Shown: positions 16,760 to 25,499, counted from the stretch's first letter. The stretch is DNA of 64,000 nt from Bin87 sp965220505 (GCA_965220505.1 CBDCQE010000001.1:2354881-2418880); one strand, 5' to 3'. A program made the numbers and translations. The notes: generated by a model not told the origin, from the sequence alone.

Positions 16760-16960
16760 GGTAGCGTTCCAATTCAGACGGTTTAACTTTCCCATCATTC
16801 CGGCAAAACTTTCCCGTCATTCCGGCAAAACTTTCCCATCATTCCGGCGTAACTTTCCCGTCATTCCGGCGAAAGCCGGAATCCAGGCATCCCTCGCATC
16901 AAGAAATCCCGTCTATCCTGTCCATCCATGCCAAGAAACCACCTGAAGCGGAACGCTACC
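16760..16960. mobile_element. Complete family A MITE-like element (201 bp)
   Basis: Terminal inverted repeats begin GGTAGCGTTCC on the left and end GGAACGCTACC on the right, continuing inward with recognisable homology for about 25 bp. The flanks are TTGTCTCCC and CTGTCTCCC, a 9-bp target duplication with one mismatch. The left half contains four copies of a unit of about 22 bp (CATTCCGGC plus an AAACTTTCCC spacer), longer than in other copies. It carries no open reading frame for a transposase. Confidence 0.85.
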
Positions 16961-17095
16961 CTGTCTCCCGATGGTGTTGCGCGATGGACAGTCAAGATAA
17001 GATACTTGCGTTCGCATAAGATCGGATACCCACTACTTAACACTTGCCCAAATCGGGACAAAGATAACACCACACCTGAATTTGGAGCGTGACTC

Positions 17096-18835
17096 TTGGC
17101 AGCATCACCGGTGAATGAACACATCCGCTACGAACCGGACGAACATCCTCCCGCCCTGTTGACCATCGGCGCCGGCTTCCAGGCCGCCCTGCTGATCATC
17201 GGCGGGATAGTTCTGGGCGTCGTCATCGTCTTCCGCATCGCGGAACAGCCCGCAAACTACATCGCCTGGGGCGTCTTCGCCGCCCTCCTCATCAGCGGCA
17301 TCACCACCATCCTCCAGGGAGCCCGCCTCTGGCGCATCGGCGCCGGACACATCCTGGTGATGGGCACCTCCGGCGCATTCTTCGCCGTGTGCGCCGCCGC
17401 GCTGATCCAGGGCGGCCCGACCCTGATGGCCAGCCTCGTCGTCGTATCCGCCCTGTTCCAGTTCGCCCTGGCCGCCCGCCTGTCCGTCCTGCGCGGCATC
17501 TTCACCCCGGTGGTCTCCGGAACCGTAATCATGCTCATCGCCGCCACCATCATGCCCATCGTGTACGACATGCTCAGCGACGCTCCCGAAGGCACCGCCT
17601 CCGCCGCTCCTCCCGTCGTCGCTATCGTCACCATCCTCACCATCGTCATTCTGGTCCTGCGCGCCCCCGCCTCGTGGCGCCTATGGTCCCCGGTCATCGG
17701 CATCGTCGTCGGCTGCGCGGTTTCGGCCCCATTCGGCATGTACGACGTCCAGTACGTCAAGGACGCCCCCTGGGTCGGCGTTCCCTTCGGCGCCTGGCCC
17801 GGCTTCGACTTCACCCCCGGCGTGGAGTTCTGGGCCCTGCTCCCCGCCTTCATCGTCGTCACCTTCGTCGGCGCCATCGAGACCATCGGCGACGGTGTCG
17901 CCATCCAGCGCGTCTCCCGCCGCCGTCCCCAGGCCACCGATTACCGAGTCGTTCAGGGCGCCCTCAACGCCGACGGCGTGGGCAACTTTCTGTCCGGCCT
18001 CGCCGGCACGCTGCCCAACACCACCTACTCCACCAGCATCTCCCTGGCCGAGGTTACCGGGATCGCCGCCCGCCGCGTCGGCATCGTGATCGGCGTCATC
18101 TTCATCGTCCTGGCCTTTTTCCCCAAGGCGGCCGCCTTGCTCATCGCCGTCCCGTCGCCCGTGGTTGCCGCCTACGCCGGCATCCTCATTGCCCTGCTCT
18201 TTATCCAGGGTTTGCGCATCATCGTCCAGGACGGCCTCGACCACCGCAAGGCCACCGTTGCCGGCATCGCTTTCTGGGTCGGCGTCGGGTTCCAGAACGG
18301 CGTCATCTTCCCCGAACTTCTGGGCGACGGCTTCGTCGGCGTCCTCCTGGGCAACGGCATGACCTCCGGTGCCATCATTGCCGTCGCGCTGACCGCCTTC
18401 GTCGAGTTCAGCAAACCTCGCCGTCGCCGCCTGCGCGTCCCGATGAACGACGACGCCCCCCAGCAGGTGGACGACTTCCTCCGCGCCTTCGCCTCCCGCA
18501 TCAATTGGAACACGGAAGCCTCCGACCGCCTCGCCGCCGCCGGCGAGGAGACCCTCACCATCCTCGCCCAGGACGACGATCCGGAGACCTCAGATGCGCC
18601 CAAGCGGCTCACCATCAACGCCCGCCGCGAGGGCCGCAACGTGGAACTGGAGTTCATCTCCGCTCTCGACGGCGCGAACGTCGAGGACCACCTCACCTAC
18701 CTCAGCGCCCTGCCCCCGGTCCCCGACGACGGCGAGGTCTCCTTCCGTCTCCTCCGCCACTACGCCTCGTCAGTCCGCCACCAAAAATACCACGGCCTGG
18801 ACGTCGTAACCGTCAGCGTCGCCAGCGCCGCTTGA
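17096..18835 (+). CDS. NCS2-type permease with extra C-terminal domain, copy 1 (579 aa)
   Basis: Residues about 22-435 form a purine/pyrimidine (uracil-xanthine) permease with 12-14 membrane helices. The family signature around NADGVGNFLSGLAGTLPNTT is intact and is preceded by FVGAIETIGDGVAIQ. Residues about 447-579 are a soluble domain not normal for NCS2 proteins. A helix with FLRAFASRINW and LAAAGEETLTILA, then strands and a closing DGEVSFRLLRHYA, resemble the layout of anti-sigma/GHKL ATPase domains, but the N-box Asn and glycine boxes are missing. TTG 17096 has GGAG 9 nt upstream. A paralogue follows in tandem, and a terminator lies between them. Substrate unproven. Confidence 0.85.
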   Translation: MAASPVNEHIRYEPDEHPPALLTIGAGFQAALLIIGGIVLGVVIVFRIAEQPANYIAWGVFAALLISGITTILQGARLWRIGAGHILVMGTSGAFFAVCAAALIQGGPTLMASLVVVSALFQFALAARLSVLRGIFTPVVSGTVIMLIAATIMPIVYDMLSDAPEGTASAAPPVVAIVTILTIVILVLRAPASWRLWSPVIGIVVGCAVSAPFGMYDVQYVKDAPWVGVPFGAWPGFDFTPGVEFWALLPAFIVVTFVGAIETIGDGVAIQRVSRRRPQATDYRVVQGALNADGVGNFLSGLAGTLPNTTYSTSISLAEVTGIAARRVGIVIGVIFIVLAFFPKAAALLIAVPSPVVAAYAGILIALLFIQGLRIIVQDGLDHRKATVAGIAFWVGVGFQNGVIFPELLGDGFVGVLLGNGMTSGAIIAVALTAFVEFSKPRRRRLRVPMNDDAPQQVDDFLRAFASRINWNTEASDRLAAAGEETLTILAQDDDPETSDAPKRLTINARREGRNVELEFISALDGANVEDHLTYLSALPPVPDDGEVSFRLLRHYASSVRHQKYHGLDVVTVSVASAA

Positions 18836-18859
18836 CGCGAATGCACCCCAACATTACGC

Positions 18860-18897
18860 GCCCGGTCGCCATCCCTCGGCGGCCGGGCATTTCTTTT
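18860..18897 (+). terminator. Intrinsic terminator after permease copy 1
   Basis: An 11-bp stem (GCCCGGTCGCC with GGCGGCCGGGC, one G-U pair) and 7-nt loop are followed by ATTTCTTTT. It lies 25 bp after the TGA of the first permease gene and separates the two tandem paralogues, so they are probably transcribed separately. Confidence 0.75.
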
Positions 18898-19078
18898 AAT
18901 TACCGCTACTGAGACCGACAACTTGCCCAATCAGGCAACCCGTTGCCATAATGAAATCCATAAAGTGTTGGAACCGTCATCATCAGGAGCCGTATATGTC
19001 CTCAAAATAAGTTGACCATCAAAACAGCAATAAAAATCGAACGGGCGGCCCATAACAGGCACAAACGAGGCATAACTC

Positions 19079-20812
19079 ATGGATATATCATCGATAAACG
19101 ACAACGTTCGCTTCGAACCCAACGAAAAACCACCCCGGTCGCTTCTCATCGGCACTGGATTCCAGGGCGCACTCGTCATGATCGGCAGTATCGTCCTGAC
19201 CGTCGTCATCGTGTTCCGTATCGCGGGACAGCCTGACGACTACATCTCCTGGGGCGTCTTCGCCGCGCTTCTGATCAGCGGCGCCAACACCATCCTGCAG
19301 GCCGTGCGATTTTGGCGGTTCGGCGCGGGCCACGTCCTGGTGATGGGCACCTCGGGCACCTTCATCGCGGTCTGCGCCGCGGCTCTGCTCGACGCCGGAC
19401 CCGCGGTCATGGCGAGCCTCATCGTCGTTTCCTCGCTGGTCCAGTTCGCGCTGGCCGCCGGCCTGCCTACGCTGCGACGCATCTTCACCCCGGTGGTTAC
19501 CGGCACGGTGATCATGCTCATCGCCGCCACCGTCATGCCCATCGTCTTTGACATGCTCACCGACGCGCCCGAAGCAACGCCAGATCTCGCCGGTCCCGTG
19601 GTGGCCGCGATCACCCTCGTTACCGTCCTTGCATTGGTGCTCCGCGGTCCGAAATCCCTGCGCCTCTGGGCCCCTCTCATCGGCATTGTCGTCGGTTGCG
19701 CGGTCGCCGCGCCTCTCGGCCTGTACGACCCGCAAATCGTGCTCGACGCACCCTGGTTCGGCGTCCGGTTCGGGTCCTGGCCCGGCCTGGACTTCACTCC
19801 CGGCCCGCAATTCTGGGCGTTGCTCCCGGCCTTCGTCATCGTGACCATCGTCGGCGCAATCGAGACCATCGGCGACGGCGTGGCCATCCAGCGCGTTTCC
19901 CGCCGCAGTCCCGCCGCCACCGACTATCGAGTGGTGCAGGGCGCACTCAACGCCGACGGCCTCGGCAATCTTCTCTCGGGTATCGCCGGCACCCTGCCCA
20001 ACACCACCTACTCCGGCACGATCCCTCTGGTCGAAATCACCGGCATGGCCGCGCGCCGCGTCGGCATCGTCATCGGCGTTATCCTTATTGCTCTCGCCTT
20101 CGTGCCCAAGGCCACCGCCCTGCTGATTGCCATACCCAGCCCCGTGGCGGCGGCGTATCTGGCCATGTTTTTCGCATTGCTGTTCGTCCAGGGCATGCGC
20201 ATCGTCGTGCGCGACGGCCTCGACCACCGCAAGGCTGCCATCGTCGGTCTGTCCTTCTGGGCAGGTGTGGGCTTCCAAAACGGCGTGATCTTTCCCGATC
20301 TCCTGGGCGACGGCTTCTGGAGTGTCCTGCTGGGCAACGGCATGACCGCCGGCGGCTTGGTGGCTATGTTCCTCGCCGCGGCCGTGGAGCTGACCGGCGG
20401 CCACCGGCGGCGCATCCGACTGAAGCTGGACGAACAAACCCCGCAGCAGGTCGACAACTTCCTCCGTGGCTATACCGATCGCCTCGGCTGGAACGCCGCA
20501 GACGCCAACCGCGTCGCCGCGGCAGCGGAGGAAACCCTCGCCATTGTGTCCCGCGCGGATCCCGGCGATCCCGAAACCCCCAGGCACATCACGGTCCGAG
20601 CGCGCCAGGAATCCGACCGGATCGAGCTGGAATTCGCCTCAACCCTGGACGGCGAAAACGTCGAGGACCGCCTCACCTACCTCAGTGCCCTTCCCCCGGT
20701 CCCCGACGACGGCGAGGTCTCCTTCCGCCTCCTCCACCACTACGCTTCGTCAGTCCGCCACCAGAAATACCACGGCCTGGACGTGGTAACCGTCAGCGTG
20801 TCAGCCGCCTGA
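19079..20812 (+). CDS. NCS2-type permease with extra C-terminal domain, copy 2 (577 aa)
   Basis: A close paralogue of the upstream gene along its whole length, including the C-terminal extra domain. Conserved blocks include GAIETIGDGVAIQRVSR, NADGLGNLLSGIAGTLPNTT and DDGEVSFRLLHHYASSVRHQ. The DNA of the last 130 bp is nearly identical between copies, while the membrane part has diverged more, pointing to constraint or gene conversion at the 3' end. ATG 19079 begins MDISSINDNVRFEPNEKPP, aligned with the first protein's start. Its stop lies next to the target duplication of a family B element. Likely a nucleobase or related proton symporter. Confidence 0.85.
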   Translation: MDISSINDNVRFEPNEKPPRSLLIGTGFQGALVMIGSIVLTVVIVFRIAGQPDDYISWGVFAALLISGANTILQAVRFWRFGAGHVLVMGTSGTFIAVCAAALLDAGPAVMASLIVVSSLVQFALAAGLPTLRRIFTPVVTGTVIMLIAATVMPIVFDMLTDAPEATPDLAGPVVAAITLVTVLALVLRGPKSLRLWAPLIGIVVGCAVAAPLGLYDPQIVLDAPWFGVRFGSWPGLDFTPGPQFWALLPAFVIVTIVGAIETIGDGVAIQRVSRRSPAATDYRVVQGALNADGLGNLLSGIAGTLPNTTYSGTIPLVEITGMAARRVGIVIGVILIALAFVPKATALLIAIPSPVAAAYLAMFFALLFVQGMRIVVRDGLDHRKAAIVGLSFWAGVGFQNGVIFPDLLGDGFWSVLLGNGMTAGGLVAMFLAAAVELTGGHRRRIRLKLDEQTPQQVDNFLRGYTDRLGWNAADANRVAAAAEETLAIVSRADPGDPETPRHITVRARQESDRIELEFASTLDGENVEDRLTYLSALPPVPDDGEVSFRLLHHYASSVRHQKYHGLDVVTVSVSAA

Positions 20813-20819
20813 AGTGGAT

Positions 20820-21008
20820 CTCACGCGTACCGATTTTGTCTTTTGCATCGATGGACAGGATGAATAGGATGCTGGCGATACCGTCGCGGCGTTCTGCTCA
20901 CAGCAGCATCCCGGCATCCGGGGGCTGACAATAATCAATCAAATCCTGTCCATCCTGTGTATCGATGTAAAATTACCCCGGTCGCCGTTTATAGCGGGTA
21001 CGCGTGAG
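20820..21008. mobile_element. Complete family B MITE-like element (189 bp)
   Basis: Starts CTCACGCGTACC and ends in a near-perfect complement, GGGTACGCGTGAG, with inner arms GCATCGATGGACAGGATG and CATCCTGTGTATCGATG. It is flanked by GAAGTGGAT at 20811-20819 and 21009-21017, a perfect 9-bp target duplication. The left duplicate overlaps the stop codon of permease copy 2. No coding potential. Confidence 0.85.
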
Positions 21009-21017
21009 GAAGTGGAT

Positions 21018-21601
21018 CCCTTGATTGTGGGGTGAATAATCATTCGCCCCGCGCTCTCACGGACGTCGGTCCTCCTTGTTTGCTTCCCCAGGTCGGCCCC
21101 GAAATCCCTGACACCCCCACCCTCACATCCGCCAGAACTCCCGTGCTATCCTGAATCCGCAGGCGAAAATATCCGTCCCGCCGACCAGGTTCCCAGCGTT
21201 CACGGCCACCCCATCAGCATCCAAGTCGCTAACGGCCTCTGCATGAGACTGCCGCCGGCCACTCTAACCGGTGTAGTCTCCTCGGCCACCGGGCCCGCCA
21301 CAGCCCGCCATGCCTTGGGCCCGTGCCCCAGTCCATGGAAAATGAGAGCAAAAAACCCCAGCGCAAATCCTCCGGCCGTAGGGCTGATAACCGCTCGGAA
21401 CCTGGTCAACACTACCAACCACATCGCCTGCACACCCTCAACCTCAGGAGGCCAGCCACAGCAACACCTCGATCATCATTTCCGGCGACCGCAGTCCATC
21501 GCCTGTGCTGCGGTCGCCTCCATGCACCATCGGCGGTTCCGGGGCAAAGCTCGCATCTGCTATGCTTTCCAGGTAGGCAAGGCATCTACGGGAGGGTACG
21601 C
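21018..21601. other. Intergenic stretch without recognisable genes
   Basis: About 580 bp between the family B element and the coiled-coil nuclease-like gene. Open frames here are short, overlapping and lack ribosome binding sites. I see no RNA gene, terminator or clear promoter; the only notable signal is GGGAGGGTACGC immediately before the next start codon. Confidence 0.4.
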
Positions 21602-22417
21602 ATGAGCACGCCGGAAGGACGGGATCAGGCTTCCGAAAACCTGACGCCCGAGGGGCGGGCCATAGTCCGACGGCTGGACGAGGTCGTCGAGACGCTGAGG
21701 CAGTTCGGCGTCAAACAAACCGAGGGCGAAGAACGTCTCGCCAACCACGACGAACTCATCGCAGAGTCACGCGCCCAACTCCAACAGGGCGCCGAACGTC
21801 TCGCCAACCAGGAAGTCATGCTCGCAGAGCTGAAGGAACTCAACGCAGAGCTGAAGGAACTCAACGCAGAAGCCCGCGCCCGCCTCCAACGGGGCGAAGA
21901 ACGTCTCGCCAACCACGACGAACTCATCGCAGAGTCACGCGCCCGCCTGCAAGAAGGCGCCGAACGTCTCGCCAAATCAGAATTGCATCTGGGCTATCTC
22001 CGCGGTGCCCACGCTTCCAACGCGGCACGACGCGACGCCGACCTGATCGCGGAGGATATGGGCTATCAGCTCGTCAACCAACTGCCAAGGGGAATGCTCA
22101 TCAGCTTCGCCAACATGGCTCGCGCTTCCGGCAAGCACGAAAACGACGTGCGCAGCTTTCGCGAAGCCGACCTGATTATGCTGGTCCGCGATGCCGATGG
22201 ACAGCCGGCCTACGTCGCTGTGGAAGCGTCGTTCACCATCGCGGCGAGAGATATCGAACGCGCCAGGCGAAACGCTGAGTATCTTCATGAATTCACCGGC
22301 CTGAAAGCTGTGGCCGCCGTTGCCGGTGTCGAAATCACCCGCGGACAGTGCCGCAACGCAAGCGCTGCCGGTGTTCATTGCTACACCATCCCTGCGCGAG
22401 ATCTGGAAGCCGACTAA
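21602..22417 (+). CDS. Coiled-coil protein with C-terminal nuclease-like domain (271 aa)
   Basis: Residues about 15-135 are a coiled coil made from repeats such as EERLANHDELIAESRA and LAELKELNAEL. At DNA level a block recurs exactly 168 bp apart (21733 and 21901), that is 56 codons. The C-terminal domain (about 140-271) has READLIMLVRD and AYVAVEASFTIAARDIERARRNAEYL, a D-x(n)-E-x-S pattern resembling PD-(D/E)XK-type folds of uncharacterised proteins. ATG 21602 has GGGAGG 5 nt upstream; the frame is open 93 codons further but without a site. Family not named with certainty. Confidence 0.75.
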   Translation: MSTPEGRDQASENLTPEGRAIVRRLDEVVETLRQFGVKQTEGEERLANHDELIAESRAQLQQGAERLANQEVMLAELKELNAELKELNAEARARLQRGEERLANHDELIAESRARLQEGAERLAKSELHLGYLRGAHASNAARRDADLIAEDMGYQLVNQLPRGMLISFANMARASGKHENDVRSFREADLIMLVRDADGQPAYVAVEASFTIAARDIERARRNAEYLHEFTGLKAVAAVAGVEITRGQCRNASAAGVHCYTIPARDLEAD

Positions 22418-22435
22418 CCGCCGATCAGTTACGAA

Positions 22436-22490
22436 ATTATCCCGTCCATCCATGCAAATTTCCCCGGTCCGCCAAACCGGCTTCACGCGT
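22436..22490. repeat. Right-end remnant of a family B element
   Basis: Contains CCCGTCCATCCATGCAAATT followed by CACGCGTGA, the same order as the right ends of other family B copies. The left half is absent. Confidence 0.45.
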
Positions 22491-22503
22491 GACTCACCCA
22501 TCC

Positions 22504-22533
22504 TTGACACCGCCAAATCCCCAAACCTACAAT
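22504..22533 (+). promoter_or_regulatory. Sigma-70-type promoter of rplU-rpmA-rpmE
   Basis: TTGACA at 22504-22509 and TACAAT at 22528-22533 with an 18-nt spacer. The expected transcription start is about 22540, giving a leader near 20 nt that contains GGGAG before the rplU ATG. The leader is too short for a riboswitch or an L21-binding structure of the usual size. Confidence 0.75.
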
Positions 22534-22559
22534 AGTAGGCCGTTTGGGAGATTACCGAA

Positions 22560-22931
22560 ATGGATTACGCAATCGTTAAAACCGGCGGCAAGCAGTACCG
22601 CGTCTCGCCCGGCGACGTGCTGGACGTCGAACTGCTGGAAGCCGAGGAGGGCAGCACCACCGCCCTCGATGAGGTCCTCGCCGTCTCCCGCGACGGCCAG
22701 ATGCGCTTCGGCGCCCCCACCGTGGAAGGCGCCCGCGTCATCGCCGAGGTCCAGTCCCACTACAAAGATCGCAAGATCATCGTCTACAAGTACAAGGCCA
22801 AGACCCGGTACCGCCGCAAGAAGGGGCATCGGCAGAACTACACTCGTATCCGCATCCAGGACATCGACACCGGACACGAGCCCCGCGCCGATGAACCCCA
22901 GGCCGCGACCGAACCCGAGACAGGAGAATAG
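22560..22931 (+). CDS. rplU: 50S ribosomal protein L21 (123 aa)
   Basis: Large-subunit protein bound to 23S rRNA. MDYAIVKTGGKQYRVSPGDVLDVELL is the diagnostic N-terminus, and KTRYRRKKGHRQNYTRIRI is the conserved RNA-binding stretch near residues 80-98. A 20-residue acidic tail after the usual end accounts for the length above the typical 102-105. First gene of a three-gene ribosomal cluster with rpmA and rpmE, under a clear promoter. Confidence 0.97.
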   Translation: MDYAIVKTGGKQYRVSPGDVLDVELLEAEEGSTTALDEVLAVSRDGQMRFGAPTVEGARVIAEVQSHYKDRKIIVYKYKAKTRYRRKKGHRQNYTRIRIQDIDTGHEPRADEPQAATEPETGE

Positions 22932-22935
22932 CGAC

Positions 22936-23214
22936 ATGGCCCACAAGAAGGCCGGCGGCAGCACCAACAACGGCCGCGATAGCAACGCAAAGCGCCTGGG
23001 CGTCAAGAAGTACGGTGGTGAGCGAGTCACCGGCGGCTCCATCATCGTCCGCCAGCGCGGCACCCGTATTCATCCCGGCACCAACGTCGGCGTGGGCAAG
23101 GACTACACCCTTTTTGCCAAGATCGACGGCCAGGTGACCTACGAGTGGAAGTCCAAGGGCAAGCGCCGCGTCAGCGTCTATCCCGTCGCCGACGCCTTGG
23201 CCGCTGCGGCATAG
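22936..23214 (+). CDS. rpmA: 50S ribosomal protein L27 (92 aa)
   Basis: Starts MAHKKAGGSTNNGRDSNAKR, in which the basic N-terminal arm reaches the peptidyl-transferase centre. No cleavable N-terminal extension like that of Firmicutes is present. GGAG lies 9 nt before ATG 22936, inside the 3' end of rplU; the two genes are 4 bp apart. VTGGSIIVRQRGTRIHPG and VGKDYTLFA are conserved. Confidence 0.97.
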   Translation: MAHKKAGGSTNNGRDSNAKRLGVKKYGGERVTGGSIIVRQRGTRIHPGTNVGVGKDYTLFAKIDGQVTYEWKSKGKRRVSVYPVADALAAAA

Positions 23215-23223
23215 GGGGACACC

Positions 23224-23427
23224 ATGAAAGCTGATATCCACCCCCGGTACTTCAAGGCCACCGTCACCTGCTCCTGCGGGAATGTCTTCGAGACCGGAGC
23301 CACCAGGCCCGCGATGCGTGTGGAGATCTGCGGCAAGTGCCACCCCTTCTACACCGGCGAGCAGCGCATCGTCGACACCCAGGGCCGCATCGAACGCTTC
23401 AGCCGCCGCTTCAACCTTGACGGCTAG
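23224..23427 (+). CDS. rpmE: 50S ribosomal protein L31, zinc-binding type (67 aa)
   Basis: The four cysteines C16, C18, C36 and C39 form the zinc site of C+ type L31. HPFYTGEQRIVDTQGRIERF is the typical C-terminal stretch. AGGGGGA lies close before ATG 23224, 9 bp after rpmA. It ends the ribosomal cluster; a 137-bp repeat element starts 6 bp after its stop and may supply the transcript end. Confidence 0.96.
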   Translation: MKADIHPRYFKATVTCSCGNVFETGATRPAMRVEICGKCHPFYTGEQRIVDTQGRIERFSRRFNLDG

Positions 23428-23433
23428 CCCGTT

Positions 23434-23570
23434 TTGACGTTTTGAATTTTGTTCGTCATTCCGGCGAAAGCCGGAATCCAGAGGCTGCCAGGTATCCGAC
23501 TCCTCAACTGTAGCCGCAGGTTACGGTACTGGATTCCCGCGAAAGCGGGAATGACGGTGAAAATATCAAC
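23434..23570. mobile_element. Family C MITE-like element, copy 1 (137 bp)
   Basis: Left arm TTGACGTTTTGAATTTT and right end AAAATATCAAC are imperfect inverted repeats. Inside are CATTCCGGCGAAAGCCGGAAT on the left and GATTCCCGCGAAAGCGGGAAT on the right. A copy of the same length lies at 56612-56748, also directly after a stop codon. No target duplication was found. Confidence 0.7.
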
Positions 23571-23716
23571 TCTACTTGGCCAGCCCCCAATACGACCACG
23601 CTGCGGGAGCCTGAACCGGCTCCCGCTTTGCTATATCCTCCACTTCCGTTACCGCGAACCCGCCCCGCTCATGGCGAGCCCGTCGAACCACGCCGTCCAC
23701 CCGGGGAGTCGCCCTC

Positions 23717-24124
23717 ATGCCGCGCTACGTGCCCAAAACCGTCCGTGAATACGGACGCATCTACCTGGCCGAACGCCTGGCCGAGCACGGCTGGCAGTGC
23801 TTCATCGCCCGCCGCAGCCCCAACGAGGACGAGGTCATCGCCGGCATCCCCGAGCAATCCCGAGAAGTCCGCCTCAAGTTCCATTCCCAGGAACACAGCC
23901 AGGCCGTCCGTTTCTACGACGCCGACGGCCTCGATTGGGACTGGGAGTACCTGGTCATCAGCACCGAAATCCTTGCTGACCTCCCCGTAACCTACCTCCT
24001 CTCCCGCAACGACGTTCGCGAAGACGGCCGGCTGGACGAGGAGTTCGGCGGAGCCCTGTGGCTACAACCGGAAGCCTTCTCCGAAACCGCCTTCCGCGAA
24101 GCGTGGCACAAGCTGGATGGCTAG
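23717..24124 (+). CDS. Hypothetical protein (135 aa)
   Basis: GGGGAG lies about 8 nt before ATG 23717, and its 3' end overlaps the DUF1385 start by 8 bp, which supports a real co-translated gene. The sequence contains EYGRIYLAERLAEHGWQC and a Trp-rich DGLDWDWEYLVIST stretch, with no membrane segment or signal peptide. The EVIAGIP...VRLKF region vaguely resembles restriction-like cores, but I cannot name the family. Confidence 0.7.
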   Translation: MPRYVPKTVREYGRIYLAERLAEHGWQCFIARRSPNEDEVIAGIPEQSREVRLKFHSQEHSQAVRFYDADGLDWDWEYLVISTEILADLPVTYLLSRNDVREDGRLDEEFGGALWLQPEAFSETAFREAWHKLDG

Positions 24125-25109
24125 CTCCGCAACAAACTCCCCGCCCGCCGGCGCCCAGCCGGCCCGACCGCTCTACGGCGGCCAGGCCGTCATCGAAGGC
24201 GTGATGATCCGCGGCGTGCGCCACTATAGCCTCGCCGTCCGCCAGCCCGACGGCGACATCTTCTGCGACACCGAGCCCGTCAGTTCCCGCTTCTCCGGAC
24301 GCGTCCGCCGCGTTCCCATGGTGCGCGGCGTCCTGATCCTCGCCGAAACCCTGTGGTACGGCATGAAGTCCCTGCAGCGTTCCGCCATCATCGCCGCCGG
24401 CGAGGCCGACAACGCCGAGGGCGCCGACTCCGCCGCTAGCAAGTGGACCATGGGGGTGACCATGGCCATTGCCTTGGCCCTTGGCATCGGCATCTTTCTC
24501 GTCCTTCCCCTGCTCGCCGTCCGCCTCATCGACCCCTTCCTCGAATCCTCGGTGGTCAGCAACCTCATTGAGGGCGTCATCCGGCTGATCATCCTGGTGG
24601 CCTACGTGGCCGGCATCTCCGCCATGAAGGACATACGCCGCGTCTACGCCTACCATGGCGCCGAGCACATGGCCGTCCATACCTACGAGGCCGGCCAGGA
24701 CCTCACCGTGGAAAACGTCCGACGGCATCCTACGCCCCACCCCCGCTGCGGGACCGCGTTCCTCCTCACTGTGGCCGTGGTCTCCGTGCTGGTTTTCGCC
24801 CTCCTGGGCCGCCCCGATCTGGAATGGCGCATCCTCTCCCGCATCGCCCTCATCCCGGTGGTCGCCGCCGTCAGCTATGAGATCATCCGGTTCGCCGGCG
24901 CCCACCGCCAGGCCTGGTTCGGCAAGGCCCTGGCCGCCCCCGGCCTCGCCCTCCAGCTCATCACCACCCGCCAGCCCGACGAGGACCAGATCCAGGTCGC
25001 CATCGCCGCCATGGAAGCCGCCCTCGCCGCCGATAGGCAAACGTCGCCGGGTCCCGCCTTAGCCGATCCGGCGTCAAGCGGGCACGGGTCATGTGATACA
25101 GTGCCCTGA
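24117..25109 (+). CDS. DUF1385 (YqhQ-like) membrane protein (330 aa)
   Basis: Residues 19-40 (LYGGQAVIEGVMIRG) are the family's opening motif and YHGAEHMAVHTYEAG plus HPRCGTAFL (about 180-215) the central hallmark, with conserved His and Glu. Four to five membrane helices lie near residues 115-135, 145-165, 215-235 and 240-260. The role is unknown in detail. Its location behind rpmE is similar to other bacteria, where it neighbours translation genes such as prfA and prmC. Confidence 0.93.
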   Translation: MASSATNSPPAGAQPARPLYGGQAVIEGVMIRGVRHYSLAVRQPDGDIFCDTEPVSSRFSGRVRRVPMVRGVLILAETLWYGMKSLQRSAIIAAGEADNAEGADSAASKWTMGVTMAIALALGIGIFLVLPLLAVRLIDPFLESSVVSNLIEGVIRLIILVAYVAGISAMKDIRRVYAYHGAEHMAVHTYEAGQDLTVENVRRHPTPHPRCGTAFLLTVAVVSVLVFALLGRPDLEWRILSRIALIPVVAAVSYEIIRFAGAHRQAWFGKALAAPGLALQLITTRQPDEDQIQVAIAAMEAALAADRQTSPGPALADPASSGHGSCDTVP

Positions 25110-25148
25110 ACCGGCTGACCGCGCCACGCCCGCAGACACAGGTGCACC

Positions 25149-25499
25149 ATGGCTGACGTCCCTGACATGCAAATGATCCCCTACTTCACGGCCACGGAAC
25201 CGCGCAACTTCGTGGAGCAGGGCCTCCAGCGCTATAACGAACTGCTGGAGCGACTGGCCGAGCAGATGGACGTCCTGCTGCTGCGCGCTCAGCAGGGCCA
25301 ACCCATCGACGCCGACCTCGCCGAGCAACTGACCTCCCTCCGCGAGGCCCTCCGGCCCCGTCACGGCCTCTGCATCGACCGCGCCTGCTTCTCCTGCCGC
25401 GTCCATGAAGAGGCCATCAAGGAACACGTCCTGCTCTACGTCGATTGGAAGCTCCCCGGCACCGTCCAGCAGCTCGAACGCCTGAAAAACCGCAATTGA
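25149..25499 (+). CDS. Hypothetical protein (116 aa)
   Basis: Follows DUF1385 by 39 bp on the same strand and overlaps the next start by one base (TGATG). The N-terminal half is a helix with heptad character (LQRYNELLERLAEQMDVLLLRA), and the C-terminal half has three cysteines (GLCIDRACFSC) that could bind a metal. No family recognised. Confidence 0.65.
   Translation: MADVPDMQMIPYFTATEPRNFVEQGLQRYNELLERLAEQMDVLLLRAQQGQPIDADLAEQLTSLREALRPRHGLCIDRACFSCRVHEEAIKEHVLLYVDWKLPGTVQQLERLKNRN

Noticed and set aside
16790..16880. CRISPR-like array (repeated CATTCCGGC units about 22 bp apart)
   Set aside because: Units are contiguous with nearly identical spacers of about 12 bp and lie inside a family A element with terminal repeats and a target duplication; no cas genes are present.
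16961..17095. Purine riboswitch before the permease genes
   Set aside because: I looked for the three-way junction with conserved loop sequences and did not find it; the leader before copy 2 also lacks it.
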